From: Betaproteobacteria bacterium HGW-Betaproteobacteria-7
GTDB taxonomy: Bacteria > Pseudomonadota > Gammaproteobacteria > Burkholderiales > Rhodocyclaceae
NCBI GenBank assembly: GCA_002840765.1
Contig: PHCE01000009.1
Coordinates: 62,001-126,000, forward strand
Direction of reading: 5' to 3'
DNA length: 64,000 nt
Numbering within the stretch: position 1 is the stretch's first letter; every line of letters starts with the position of its first letter. A program made the position numbers and the translations under genes. The notes beneath the pieces are model-generated. The model saw nothing but the letters and a program-made list of their open reading frames with translations. It was not told where the DNA came from and searched no databases. Below, piece by piece: positions 19,945-28,680 of the stretch.

Positions 19945-20381
19945 GCGGCCCCTCGCCGCAGATGTTCCGGCAAGGCACTCAATAGAGGCTTGTACTTCAT
20001 GTCTTCGTGCAGGATGTGATTGCGCCACCAGCGGGTCAAATAGCTGAACAGTTCGCGGGCACCGACGATGCCCAGCGAGGCGCCGTAGCAGGTCTCCGAA
20101 ATGATTTCGCAAAACTGCAGGTGCTCCTGACGGTGAGTTTCAAGTTCCTGATAATTGGCGGTCGCCATCAGTTCCTCTTCCTGCCGGAAGTGGTACTCCG
20201 CGTATCGGACCAGCGCACCGAGGATGTCCACCATGGGTTCCGAGTTCAGATCTTCGGACGTGCGTTCGGCGAGCCGGTTGATAAGGCTGGCCAGTTGCTG
20301 GTGATGTTGGTCCATCAAGTCCACGCCGACACTGAAGCTCTCGTTCCAGGTGATCGGATGGGTTTCGTAGCGGGGTGTCAA
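19941..20381 (-). CDS. Bacteriohemerythrin
   Basis: A 146-residue four-helix di-iron protein that reversibly binds O2. The ligand set is complete: His26 (DQHHQQL), His64 and Glu68 (HFRQEEE), His83 and His87 (HRQEHLQF), and His122 with Asp127 (HILHEDMKY). The start is a TTG at 20381. An in-frame TGA lies 12 bases upstream and GAGGTGG sits just before the TTG, so no earlier start is possible. It may supply or buffer O2 near oxygen-sensitive enzymes; the downstream bioB product is one. Confidence 0.93.
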   Translation of the reverse strand: MTPRYETHPITWNESFSVGVDLMDQHHQQLASLINRLAERTSEDLNSEPMVDILGALVRYAEYHFRQEEELMATANYQELETHRQEHLQFCEIISETCYGASLGIVGARELFSYLTRWWRNHILHEDMKYKPLLSALPEHLRRGAA

Positions 20382-20390
20382 CGTGCCACC

Positions 20391-20636
20391 TCAAAAGTTG
20401 GCTTTGGCCGGATTCTCACTGGTGGGAGAAAAATTCCGGCTTTCGGGAGAAAGGCGACTCCGTCCGAGTTCGCCCATCGAGCGCAGGTGGGCAGCCGCAC
20501 GGCTGAGGCTGGCGGCTGACTCCTGCTGGTGGGCGACGATCGTGGCGAACTTGCCATGTAATCTGCTGGCGCAGGCAACGTAATCGCCCAGAGGGTCGGC
20601 AGAGATGGCTGGCGGGGTGCTCGGTCGGTTGCTCAT
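20391..20636 (-). CDS. Hypothetical 81-residue protein, first gene of the hemerythrin operon
   Basis: Starts MSNRPSTPPAISADPLGDYV and is likely cytoplasmic and helical in the middle (ASRLHGKFATIVAHQQ, AAAHLRSMGELGRSR), ending in a disordered Pro/Ser/Asn tail. No family is recognised. GAGGGA lies upstream of ATG 20636. Nine bases separate its stop from the hemerythrin TTG. An open frame extends upstream on this strand, but that part is antisense to the CHASE kinase. Confidence 0.6.
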   Translation of the reverse strand: MSNRPSTPPAISADPLGDYVACASRLHGKFATIVAHQQESAASLSRAAAHLRSMGELGRSRLSPESRNFSPTSENPAKANF

Positions 20637-20671
20637 GGTGCTTTTCCCTCGGTTGGTATGCCCTAGGTAAT

Positions 20672-20687
20672 AGCAAGACACAGACCA
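20672..20687 (-). promoter_or_regulatory. Weak sigma54-type promoter candidate for the hemerythrin operon
   Basis: On the minus strand the sequence TGGTCTG-TGTC-TTGCT has the GG/GC offset and a perfect -12 element, but the -24 element is poor. It would give a 25-base leader. Reported only because similar elements recur in the window. Confidence 0.25.
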
Positions 20688-20758
20688 GCTCGTTTTCGGT
20701 TCCGCCGGCTGCCGTCCTGGTTCATCAATGCCGGCTCGGGACTTGCTTCCCGCTAAAC

Positions 20759-22705
20759 ATGCAAATAACTGATCAGCAGATATATTCCGTCCGTACAGAC
20801 AAGGAGGGCTCGCGGTCTGCCCGCGCGCGAATCCATCGGCGCGTACTGGGGGTCTTTGCGCTGATCGTGTTTTTAGGGAGCGCGATTGTTTACTGGATTG
20901 ACCAGACCGAAGTTGCCCGCCACAAGCGTGAGGCTGTCGAGGTCGCTTCCCTGCATGGCCACCTGTTGCAGCAGCAACTGCTGCGCTCACTCTCCCTGAC
21001 CTATGGACTGGCGGCACTTGTGCGCCAGGGAGACGGCGAGATCGAGGATTTCCATAAGCTGGCGACGGAGTTGCTGAGCGTTTCGGGGAGAGCCAGTGCA
21101 ATCCAGCTGGCACCTGACGGCGTGATCCGGGATGTCGTTCCGGAAAAAGGCCATGTGGCCGCCATCGGCCACAACTTGCTGGCGGATCCAGAGCGGAACA
21201 AGGAAGCCTTTCTCGCCCTGAAAACCCGGAGCCTGACGCTGGCCGGTCCTTTTGAGCTCAAGCAGGGGGGCCAGGCGATCGTTGGTCGGCTGCCGGTTTT
21301 TCTGAATGCCGAGCAGCCGAACGAGCGTTTCTGGGGGTTTGTCACGGTCGTTGTGCGCGTTCCGGACTTGTTACGCGGGGCTGCGTTGGCCGATCGGGGT
21401 GAAGCGGAGCACGTCTTTTCCCTGACCCGTCCCCATCCGGACGGCGGCGAGGTGCAGCGTATATGGTCGTCCGGGAACGAAGCGATGGTGGATCCGGTGT
21501 ACTTTCCGGTTGCGGTTCCCAACGGCGAGTGGACCTTGGCGGTCACGCGCACTGGCGGCTGGCATGCGCCCTGGACAACGCTGCTCTGGTTGATGCTGGC
21601 AGTCGCAGTGATCGCTACGCTAACCGCCTCATTCTCGCTGCATATCCTGCGGCAGCCGGCGCGTCTGGCAAAAGAGATCAGCCGCCATACGGCGGCACTC
21701 AATGAAGCGAATACCAGCCTTCAGGCCGAGATTTCCCAACACTGGCAGACTGAGCTGGCCTTGCGCGAAAGTGAGCGCCGCCTTGAACAAAGAGTCGTCG
21801 AGCGTACCGCTGAACTTGAGCGTTTGAATGAGGCACTGATGGCGGAACAGGCCCAACAAAGGCAACTCATCGCCAAGCTTGCCGGTGCCCGCAGCCAGTT
21901 GCTGCAGTCTGAAACGCTCATAGCAGTCGGCCAGTTGGCCGCTGGCGTGGCTCATGAAATCAACAATCCGATGAGCTTCGTCATGGCCAATTTTGGTGCC
22001 GTGCAGCAACACGTCTCGGTGCTGCTTGAAGGTCTGCGCCGCCAATCGCAGGCGCTGGCGCCTCTCGTGCAGCAGCATCCGGCGCTGCGCGAACAGTTGG
22101 TACAAATTGAGCAGGAGCTCGATCTGCAGTTTTTTGCCGACGAGTTGCCCTCTCTTGTGGACGATACCTTGGCCGGCCTGGCAAGAATCAAGCAGGTCGT
22201 TCAGGATCTGCGCGAATTCAGTGCCGTCGACCAGGGAGGCTGGCAGCTGGTTGACTTGAATGCCAGCCTGAGAAGGGTGGCGCGGCTACTGGCCAATCGT
22301 CTGGAAGGACGTATCGAGGTGCACTGGCAACTGGCCGAGATCCCGGCAGTTACCTGCCAAGTGGCGCAGGTCAATCAGGTTTTTTGCAGCATCCTGCTCA
22401 ATGCTGCGCAGGCTATCGACGGCAATGGCCAGATTGTCGTCACCACGCGTGAAGATAGAGGCTGGGTTGATATTGCGATTGCTGACAACGGGCCAGGTAT
22501 TGCCGAGGAAAATCTGGCGCACCTGTTCGAACCTTTTTTCACCACGCGCCAGGCGGGCCAGGGGAGCGGACTCGGGCTGACGGTTGCCTATCGCATCATC
22601 GAGCAGCATGGCGGATCGATAGCCGTCACCAGCCAGGTCGGCCAGGGAGCCTGTTTCACCATAAGTTTGCCGATCCGCCAGGAAGGCCTGGCGTCCAGGC
22701 TCTAG
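20759..22705 (+). CDS. CHASE-domain sensor histidine kinase (orphan)
   Basis: A 648-residue membrane kinase. Two transmembrane helices (about 30-47 and 275-298) bracket a periplasmic CHASE domain with the motif LAGPFELKQGGQAIV. A coiled coil then leads to the H-box VAHEINNPMSF, a long helical insert (~420-490), the N box NAAQAI, DNGPGIAEENL and GSGLGLTVAY. It autophosphorylates on His, but no response regulator is adjacent. The CHASE domain closely resembles that of the CHASE-only protein at 28681. ATG 20759 has no clear Shine-Dalgarno. Confidence 0.9.
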   Translation: MQITDQQIYSVRTDKEGSRSARARIHRRVLGVFALIVFLGSAIVYWIDQTEVARHKREAVEVASLHGHLLQQQLLRSLSLTYGLAALVRQGDGEIEDFHKLATELLSVSGRASAIQLAPDGVIRDVVPEKGHVAAIGHNLLADPERNKEAFLALKTRSLTLAGPFELKQGGQAIVGRLPVFLNAEQPNERFWGFVTVVVRVPDLLRGAALADRGEAEHVFSLTRPHPDGGEVQRIWSSGNEAMVDPVYFPVAVPNGEWTLAVTRTGGWHAPWTTLLWLMLAVAVIATLTASFSLHILRQPARLAKEISRHTAALNEANTSLQAEISQHWQTELALRESERRLEQRVVERTAELERLNEALMAEQAQQRQLIAKLAGARSQLLQSETLIAVGQLAAGVAHEINNPMSFVMANFGAVQQHVSVLLEGLRRQSQALAPLVQQHPALREQLVQIEQELDLQFFADELPSLVDDTLAGLARIKQVVQDLREFSAVDQGGWQLVDLNASLRRVARLLANRLEGRIEVHWQLAEIPAVTCQVAQVNQVFCSILLNAAQAIDGNGQIVVTTREDRGWVDIAIADNGPGIAEENLAHLFEPFFTTRQAGQGSGLGLTVAYRIIEQHGGSIAVTSQVGQGACFTISLPIRQEGLASRL

Positions 22706-22739
22706 GCGCCTCCGGATGTGATTTCAGTCTGCTGAGAGT

Positions 22740-24233
22740 TCAGTGGGCGACGAGACCGTAGGCGTGATGTGGGCATACCTCGCATAGGCGACCTGGTTTT
22801 TCGCCCTGCGTTACGCGTTGCCGTGTCATGCGGAAAGCCGGGCTTTGCCAGGCATCGGTAAAGGTGGTCTGGGTCAGATCAGCGGCGTAGGAGTATCCGG
22901 AATGGTCCTGGGCGCACGCGACGAGATGGCCATTGGTGCGAACATGGGCCTCGATGAATGGCGCGAGGCAGTGGCAACGACCCCGCGAACGCGCGTCGCG
23001 CGGCGAGACGCCGGCAGGGAGGAGCACCGGTGTATAGGCAACCAGGCCGGGCAATTCATCCAGGTGCCCGAAGATTTCTCTCATCGCGTGTCGGCAACGG
23101 CGATTATTGGTGCTGACAGACAGTTCGCACCGGCGGCCGGATGACACCTGATACTCGTCACGGAGGGCGACCAGGCGGGCGATCTCGCGACGGAAATAAT
23201 CGGGGTCGGCGTCGGCAATGGCCTGGGCGCGGGCGCGCCATTTGCCGCTGCCCTGGTTCAGGAAAATCACCAGATGATCAATCCCTTCCATAATGCATTG
23301 GCGAATCAGCGCTTCCGAGGTGCTGAGCAGATCGACATGAAGCACCAGGTTTTTGTAGGGGCAGTGGGTGCGGGCGAAGCGTATGCCAGTGGCCAGCCAA
23401 TCGCATTTTTCGCTATTTCCCAGACTGGAAAAAACCAGCTGACCTATCGGCAGGGTGCCCAGCTCACGTGCCAGGCAACGGAAGAAATTCCTGTCCATGA
23501 TGCCGCCCTCGGAAAACCCCGCACGGGCAGAGCGCAGTGCTTGCGGCGTAGTCAGATCAATGCGCACGGAGGGTGGGAGTGGCGGCCGCTCATGGATGAT
23601 ATTGACCAGCTTGCTCGACATTGCCTGTGGCGATGCCACGCCTTCTATTCTTCCCGCGAGGGGGGAAAACAATTCGTGAATGCTTTTTTTCGGGTGAGGC
23701 GATTCACGACGACGGCTGCCTTGAATCAAGTGCTGGGCCCAGACGTCATCAGCGCTATGTACATGGCCCATTGCCAAGTGGTCGCCGCGGGCGATCAGCT
23801 CGCTTGCTTCGGCCAGGCCAAGCCCCAGCAGAGTGGCGGTTTCCTCGGCCCGCAATTGCTGATTGAGGCGGGAGATCAGCAACAGTTCCCGGGATACCTC
23901 GGCTGGAAAGCCCTGGCGTGCGCCATCGCGGCTATCGAGGAAAAGCTGGGCAATGAATGTGTTGAGGTCGCGGCTCAGCCATAGCGACTGAATCTGGCCC
24001 AGCAGATGGGGCATGCTCTCAAGGGCTGCCCGTGTGTCAATCGGCGTGGGAACTCGCGGACCGGAGGTCGGTGGCTCGTTGGTTGACTCGCCGAAATTGA
24101 TATCGATCTCCGGCAGGGAGAGTGCACCGGCAGGGCGGGACGCCTCCCCCTCGGCTTTACGCGGCAAGCTGTCTGCCGGCTGGTCGGCAAGGTGCAGGGC
24201 AAATGACGCGTAACTGGACACAGGGGTTTTCAC
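22740..24233 (-). CDS. Radical-SAM/SPASM-like protein lacking the CxxxCxxC cluster motif
   Basis: A 497-residue protein. Residues ~220-400 follow the radical-SAM TIM-barrel pattern of SPASM enzymes: PSVRIDLTTP (strand 1), GGIMDRNFFRCL, IGQLVFSSLGNSE, ALIRQCIMEGIDHLVIFLN. Where CxxxCxxC should follow strand 1 the sequence is TTPQALRSARAG, with no cysteine. The C-terminus keeps a SPASM/Twitch-like motif: Cys422-x12-Gly-x4-Cys440 and Cys484-x2-Cys487. An N-terminal ~200-residue region is unrecognised. It probably does not cleave SAM but may bind one Fe-S cluster. The start is GTG with AGGAGA six bases upstream. It converges with the CHASE kinase gene. Confidence 0.72.
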   Translation of the reverse strand: MKTPVSSYASFALHLADQPADSLPRKAEGEASRPAGALSLPEIDINFGESTNEPPTSGPRVPTPIDTRAALESMPHLLGQIQSLWLSRDLNTFIAQLFLDSRDGARQGFPAEVSRELLLISRLNQQLRAEETATLLGLGLAEASELIARGDHLAMGHVHSADDVWAQHLIQGSRRRESPHPKKSIHELFSPLAGRIEGVASPQAMSSKLVNIIHERPPLPPSVRIDLTTPQALRSARAGFSEGGIMDRNFFRCLARELGTLPIGQLVFSSLGNSEKCDWLATGIRFARTHCPYKNLVLHVDLLSTSEALIRQCIMEGIDHLVIFLNQGSGKWRARAQAIADADPDYFRREIARLVALRDEYQVSSGRRCELSVSTNNRRCRHAMREIFGHLDELPGLVAYTPVLLPAGVSPRDARSRGRCHCLAPFIEAHVRTNGHLVACAQDHSGYSYAADLTQTTFTDAWQSPAFRMTRQRVTQGEKPGRLCEVCPHHAYGLVAH

Positions 24234-24432
24234 GAGCGTTCTCCTACAATCCTCGGCGCCTGGGCTACAGATTTTCTTGCGGAAACTGGCAGTGACGCCA
24301 GGGATTCGGTTGCCGGAGTGCCCGCGCCTGGGTGTGTGCCGGTTTCCCGAAAATGGTAAAAATAAAGGTCATATTCCCGCTTCTGGCAGTGCCGAGGTGC
24401 CGAGGCACCCCGCATGCCATCTGATCTGGGGC

Positions 24433-24675
24433 TTACTTCTTGGCCCAGGCGACGCAGTAACCCTTAGGGGAAATCTCGTTATCGCCGGGGAAAATCTTGC
24501 AAGCGTTCGGCTCGACAAACTGGACGCAGTTTGAGCACTGTTTGTCGCCTTCCGGGCTGTCCTTGTACTTCATGCTTGAGCGCATGCCGTCATTCTTGGC
24601 AGCCATGGCGACCACCGGGATCATGGCGAGTGAAAGACCACCGTACTTCAGCAGGTTGCGGCGCGATTGATTCAT
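24433..24675 (-). CDS. High-potential iron-sulfur protein (HiPIP), Tat-exported
   Basis: An 80-residue precursor with a Tat signal (QSRRNLLKYGGLSLAMIP) cleaved near AMA. The mature part carries four cysteines in the HiPIP pattern CSNC-x9-C-x13-C (KQCSNCVQF, NACKIF, GYCVAW). HiPIPs carry electrons at high potential in the periplasm between the bc1 complex and terminal acceptors. GAGGAG lies eight bases upstream of ATG 24675. Open frame further upstream is intergenic. Confidence 0.92.
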   Translation of the reverse strand: MNQSRRNLLKYGGLSLAMIPVVAMAAKNDGMRSSMKYKDSPEGDKQCSNCVQFVEPNACKIFPGDNEISPKGYCVAWAKK

Positions 24676-24804
24676 GTTGTCGAACTCCTCATTGCGTATC
24701 CCTTGCGGGATGAAAATGGAAAGGCGGCCCTTTGGCGAACCGCCATCGCCGCTTGCTGCTTCGGGGGGGAAGAAGCATGGGAGGCACGGCGACATCCTTC
24801 TGAT

Positions 24805-24820
24805 AGCAATCTGTGGGCCA
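24805..24820 (-). promoter_or_regulatory. Sigma54-type promoter candidate upstream of the HiPIP gene
   Basis: Minus-strand sequence TGGCCCA-CAGA-TTGCT differs from the -24 consensus at two positions and matches -12 fully, with correct spacing. It would give a leader of about 120 bases before the HiPIP ATG. Confidence 0.38.
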
Positions 24821-24879
24821 ACCCATCGCCAAGCAGGCAAGGGGTTCATCCTGCTTGCCTTGCGCGGCAAAGGCGTAGC

Positions 24880-27342
24880 ATGATGACCAGTCGAATACCT
24901 CCCACAGAGAGCCGCCGCGCAAGCATGAGAAGAACGAAAATATGGGTTCGTCTAGTGATCGCCATCCTGATCTCGGTGCTGCTCTCGGGTGCCGGAATGA
25001 TCTACTGGGCCACCCAGGAGCAAAGAAACCTGGCTATCGCCCAATCGCGGGATTTCGCCATCAGCGTCCATCAGATGACCCTGGCTGGTCTTACCGGCAT
25101 GATGATCACGGGCACCATCGGTCTGCGCACCATCTTTCTTGATCAGATCAAGGAAACCAACCACATCGAGGCCCTCAAGGTCTTCCGTGGCGATGGGGTG
25201 ATCAAGCAGTACGGCCTCGGATTCGATGGCGAAACCGCCGCCGATGCCCTGGAAACGAGTGTTCTGGTCAGCGGTGAGTCGTACTTCAGCGTCATTCGCA
25301 ATAAAAATGGGGAAGAGCGCCTGAAGGCCATCATTCCGGTCAAGGCTGCCGAAAACTATCTCGGCAAGAACTGTCTGTTCTGCCATGAGGTTCCAGCCGG
25401 CACCGTCCTCGGGGCGGTCAGTATGGAAATTTCGCTCTCGCGGGCCAGCGAGACGGCCAGCAGTTTTGGCCGGCGCGCCCTGCTGGTCGGCGCGCTGGTT
25501 TGCCTGCCGCTGACGGTGTTCATCTGGTTGTTCATTGCCCGTCTCGTCAGCCGGCCGCTGCAGGAGATGACCGAAGGCTTGAATCGCATCGCCGACGAAG
25601 ACCTCGAACATGCCCGGCCGTTGCCCGTTCTCCATGCCGACGAAGTTGGCGAAGCATCGGCTGCCTTCAACCGGGTCATGGAAAAATCCGGCGAGATGAT
25701 CCGCCAGCAGCGCATGGCCCGTATCGTTTTTGAGAATTCGCTGGAAGGGATTACCGTGACCGATGCGCAATCGCGCATTCAACTGGTCAATAAAGCATTT
25801 ACCGACACGACTGGCTATCAGGCGGAGGAGGTGATCGGCCAGACGCCGGCAATTCTCAAATCGGGAAAGCAGGGAGCGGACTTCTACCAGGCCTTCTGGA
25901 GCGCCCTGCAGCGTGATGGCGAATGGCGCGGAGAAATCTGGAACCGGCGCAAGAACGGGTCGGTATATCCCGAATGGTTGAACGTCAGCGCCGTGCTCAA
26001 CCCGCAGGGCGAGGTTGAGCACTACGTGGCGATTTTTTCCGACATTACCGAGCGCAAGGAGCGTGAGGAGGCGATGACCTTCCAGGCGTTCCATGATGCT
26101 CTGACCGGCCTGCCCAACCGCTTGTTGTTCAAGGATCGTCTTGATCAGGCTTTGGCTCATGCCCGGCGCAGCAAGAACCGGATGCCGGCGGTGATGTTCC
26201 TGGACCTCGACAAGTTCAAGCAGATCAACGATACGCTGGGCCACGACATCGGTGACGTGCTGCTGAAGGAGGTGGCTGCCCGGCTCAAGGCATGCGTGCG
26301 GGCGACCGATACGGTTGCCCGGTTTGCCGGCGACGAGTTCACCATTCTCCTGCCGGAAGCCGCTTCCCCAGCGGATGCGGAAACGGTGGCCAACAAGATA
26401 CTGGCCGCCATGCAGCAGCCGGTCAGCCTTGGCAGCGAGGAACGAGTGGTGACGACCAGCATCGGCATCAGTCTCTATCCTGCCGACGGTCGGGATGGCG
26501 AAACCCTGATGAAGGCGGCAGATGCCGCGATGTACCAGGTCAAGCGGGCCGGGCGCGCGGGCAGTTGTTTCTTTTCGCCGGAGCTTAGCGATTCACCAAC
26601 ACGTCGGGCAGACCTGGAGGCGCGCCTCAAGGATGCATTCATCAACCGCGAGTTCGTCCTTCACTATCAGCCTATCGTCGATTTGCAGAGTGGCGTCGTG
26701 CATGGCAAGGAGGCGTTGCTGCGCTGGCGTGTCGGGGAGAACGAACTACTGATGCCGGAAGACTTCATCGGTCTGGCCGAGGAAGTCGGGCTGATGGTCA
26801 AACTTGGTGAATGGGTTCTCGAAACGGCCTGCATCCAGGCCCGGTTGTGGCAACTTGAGGCACAGTCGGTGCGCGTGGCCGTCAATCTGTCGGTCAGCGA
26901 ATTCAAGCGCCCGGATCTTGTCAGTGTGGTTCGCGATACCCTGCGCCGTGCCGGCCTGACGCCTTCCTTGCTGGAACTGGAAATTGCCGAACCCATCGTC
27001 ATGCAGGATGGCGAGTATGCCCGCAAGGTGTTCAGAGAACTGGCTGACCTGGGCGTCATGCTCAGTCTGGGGAATTTTGGTACCGGCTTCATCAGCCTGT
27101 CGGTTCTCAACAGCTTGCCGCTGCATGCCGTCAAGGTGGATCGCAGCCTGATCCGCGAACATCTGCAGGAGGGTAGTGACAGGACCATTCTCGGTGCGGT
27201 CTTCGGTCTGGCCAATGCCCTGCATCTGACGGCGGTGGCCGAGGGGCTGGAGAGCATCGAGCAACTGGCGTTACTGCATGGCTTCAGCTGCGAGCGGGCT
27301 CAGGGCTATGTGATTGCTCGTCCGGAGCCTGAGGGCGCCTGA
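24880..27342 (+). CDS. Heme-c sensor, HAMP, PAS, GGDEF (AGDEF) and degenerate EAL protein
   Basis: An 820-residue membrane protein. Helix 1 (~22-43) and helix 2 (~190-212) enclose a periplasmic sensor with a c-type heme motif, NCLFCHE (Cys165, Cys168, His169). HAMP (~213-265), PAS (~270-385), GGDEF and EAL domains follow. The GGDEF signature is FAGDEF, a variant seen in active cyclases. The EAL domain keeps EALLRW but the catalytic DDFGTG is GNFGTG, which should abolish hydrolysis. It is thus likely a heme- or redox-controlled c-di-GMP synthase. ATG 24880 is chosen; 24883 and 24925 are alternatives. Confidence 0.87.
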   Translation: MMTSRIPPTESRRASMRRTKIWVRLVIAILISVLLSGAGMIYWATQEQRNLAIAQSRDFAISVHQMTLAGLTGMMITGTIGLRTIFLDQIKETNHIEALKVFRGDGVIKQYGLGFDGETAADALETSVLVSGESYFSVIRNKNGEERLKAIIPVKAAENYLGKNCLFCHEVPAGTVLGAVSMEISLSRASETASSFGRRALLVGALVCLPLTVFIWLFIARLVSRPLQEMTEGLNRIADEDLEHARPLPVLHADEVGEASAAFNRVMEKSGEMIRQQRMARIVFENSLEGITVTDAQSRIQLVNKAFTDTTGYQAEEVIGQTPAILKSGKQGADFYQAFWSALQRDGEWRGEIWNRRKNGSVYPEWLNVSAVLNPQGEVEHYVAIFSDITERKEREEAMTFQAFHDALTGLPNRLLFKDRLDQALAHARRSKNRMPAVMFLDLDKFKQINDTLGHDIGDVLLKEVAARLKACVRATDTVARFAGDEFTILLPEAASPADAETVANKILAAMQQPVSLGSEERVVTTSIGISLYPADGRDGETLMKAADAAMYQVKRAGRAGSCFFSPELSDSPTRRADLEARLKDAFINREFVLHYQPIVDLQSGVVHGKEALLRWRVGENELLMPEDFIGLAEEVGLMVKLGEWVLETACIQARLWQLEAQSVRVAVNLSVSEFKRPDLVSVVRDTLRRAGLTPSLLELEIAEPIVMQDGEYARKVFRELADLGVMLSLGNFGTGFISLSVLNSLPLHAVKVDRSLIREHLQEGSDRTILGAVFGLANALHLTAVAEGLESIEQLALLHGFSCERAQGYVIARPEPEGA

Positions 27343-27354
27343 GGCAGCGCCATT

Positions 27355-27951
27355 TCACGGTTTGGGTGGATGCCCGATCTGAGGCTGGCTGTGGCAGCGT
27401 TCACAGGAAAAAAATGTGACGAAAGCCACTCGGTCGTGGCACTTGCCGCAATATTCGCCGCGGAAGATGTTGCTCATCAGGATTGTCGAGCCGCCCGCTT
27501 GGGTTGGAAAGGGATCGGGGTGGCAGTTCGAGCAGGCCAGCCACTCAGTGTGCGAACGATGGGGAAAACGCACATAGGGCATTTCCTTGGTATTGCGCAT
27601 CAGCACGTCGAGATCGAGTACCTCCATCTTCGCCTGCTCGCTGAGGCCGGCCCGCGGTTTGATCAGCCCGCGGTTCAGAGCCTGCATCCAGTCGGGGAAG
27701 CCATTTCGATCGAAAGGCAGATGCCGGGTGGCTTCCTCGATATTCTGCAAGCGGTGGTGATCCGGGTTGCTGGGGTCGAGCAGGCGAACCGAGTCGATGG
27801 CCTGTCGGGCGGCAGACGATTGGGCTTCGGGCTGTGTGTGGCGGAGCACAGGTGCCGGTGGCGGAGATGGTGCGGCACGTAAAAATGCCTGCGCGTGCGG
27901 AACAAGTAAGCCGGCAACGAGTACGACGCCAAGAATGCGCCAGGCCAACAT
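27355..27951 (-). CDS. Triheme c7-type cytochrome, periplasmic
   Basis: A 198-residue precursor with a signal peptide (MLAWRILGVVLVAGLLVPHAQA). The C-terminal c7-type domain has three CxxCH motifs (ACSNCHP, YCGKCHD, SCERCHS) preceded by FPHRSHTEWL, which supplies axial histidines. A 70-residue region before the hemes contains the PDWMQALNRG pattern also seen in the cytochromes at 43168 and 45105. Likely a periplasmic electron carrier. It lies five bases after the pseudo-receiver gene, in one transcription unit under a sigma54-like promoter. Confidence 0.88.
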   Translation of the reverse strand: MLAWRILGVVLVAGLLVPHAQAFLRAAPSPPPAPVLRHTQPEAQSSAARQAIDSVRLLDPSNPDHHRLQNIEEATRHLPFDRNGFPDWMQALNRGLIKPRAGLSEQAKMEVLDLDVLMRNTKEMPYVRFPHRSHTEWLACSNCHPDPFPTQAGGSTILMSNIFRGEYCGKCHDRVAFVTFFSCERCHSQPQIGHPPKP

Positions 27952-27955
27952 GCCG

Positions 27956-28564
27956 CTAATTCCCCAGCAGCCGATGTAGCAGGGCCTGCAGCTTGCCAGT
28001 CAGCGTCTGCCGGGCAGCGCCTTTCCGGGATGAGCCATCCGTCACTGGCGGCAGCGGTAAAGGGCACGCAGGGCGGCTTTCGTGCTGCTCTATCGCGGCC
28101 TTGATGCTTGCTCTCAGCAATCCTGCCTTCAAAGGTTTGGCAGCGTGCCGGAAAATTTGCCCCTGCTCGATCAGCCGGTCAAGCGCTGGAGAGGACTGAG
28201 CACTGACGACGATGCTGAGCAGAGTGGGGTGCTGGCGCTTGAGCAGGCAGAGCAGGTGCGTCAGGTCCATGTTGCCGAGTTTGCTGCCACTGACGACGAT
28301 CGCGACCGATTCCTCCCGCAGTACGCGAAAGGCGTCCACCGGACTGCTGGCGTGGATGACCCGGGCCAGGTCCCCGGCGCTCATTTCGACCGCTGAATGC
28401 GTTTGCTCGTCCTCGTCGAGAACGAGAACGCCGGGCAACTGAAGCAGTTGTCCTCCTGGCGCGGCCAATTCCCGAACGTGGGAATTGCTGTGCGCCGGCT
28501 CGCCGAGCTCTGTCGAGCCTGGATTGCGGAGGAGGGCGGGGCTAAAGGGAATGATTGGCGGCAA
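27956..28564 (-). CDS. Receiver-like (pseudo-receiver) protein without phospho-acceptor
   Basis: A 202-residue soluble protein whose residues ~40-165 follow the CheY fold: VLVLDEDEQTHS for strand 1 and the acidic pocket, IVVSAQSS for the Thr/Ser strand and HAAKPLKAG for the conserved Lys. The strand that should carry the phospho-acceptor reads AIVVSGSKLGNMDL, with Gly/Ser in place of Asp. It therefore cannot be phosphorylated in the usual way. The start is uncertain: TTG 28564 opens the frame without a Shine-Dalgarno, and a later start after GGAGG near 28445 would still include the fold. The next gene in the unit is a triheme cytochrome. Confidence 0.68.
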   Translation of the reverse strand: MPPIIPFSPALLRNPGSTELGEPAHSNSHVRELAAPGGQLLQLPGVLVLDEDEQTHSAVEMSAGDLARVIHASSPVDAFRVLREESVAIVVSGSKLGNMDLTHLLCLLKRQHPTLLSIVVSAQSSPALDRLIEQGQIFRHAAKPLKAGLLRASIKAAIEQHESRPACPLPLPPVTDGSSRKGAARQTLTGKLQALLHRLLGN

Positions 28565-28631
28565 GGAAGAGGTAAAAATTCACGGACTGGGGGAAAAAGT
28601 TCGACCACTGCACTATTACTTTCGTACTATA

Positions 28632-28647
28632 TGCATTCATTGTGCCA
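28632..28647 (-). promoter_or_regulatory. Sigma54-type promoter for the pseudo-receiver/triheme cytochrome unit
   Basis: Minus-strand TGGCACA-ATGA-ATGCA matches the -24 element at six of seven positions and the -12 element with one change, at exact spacing. Transcription would start near 28621, ahead of the gene beginning at or inside 28564. Confidence 0.55.
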
Positions 28648-28680
28648 GTTTTGAGGTTGCTGGCCAGGAGGGCTGCATTG

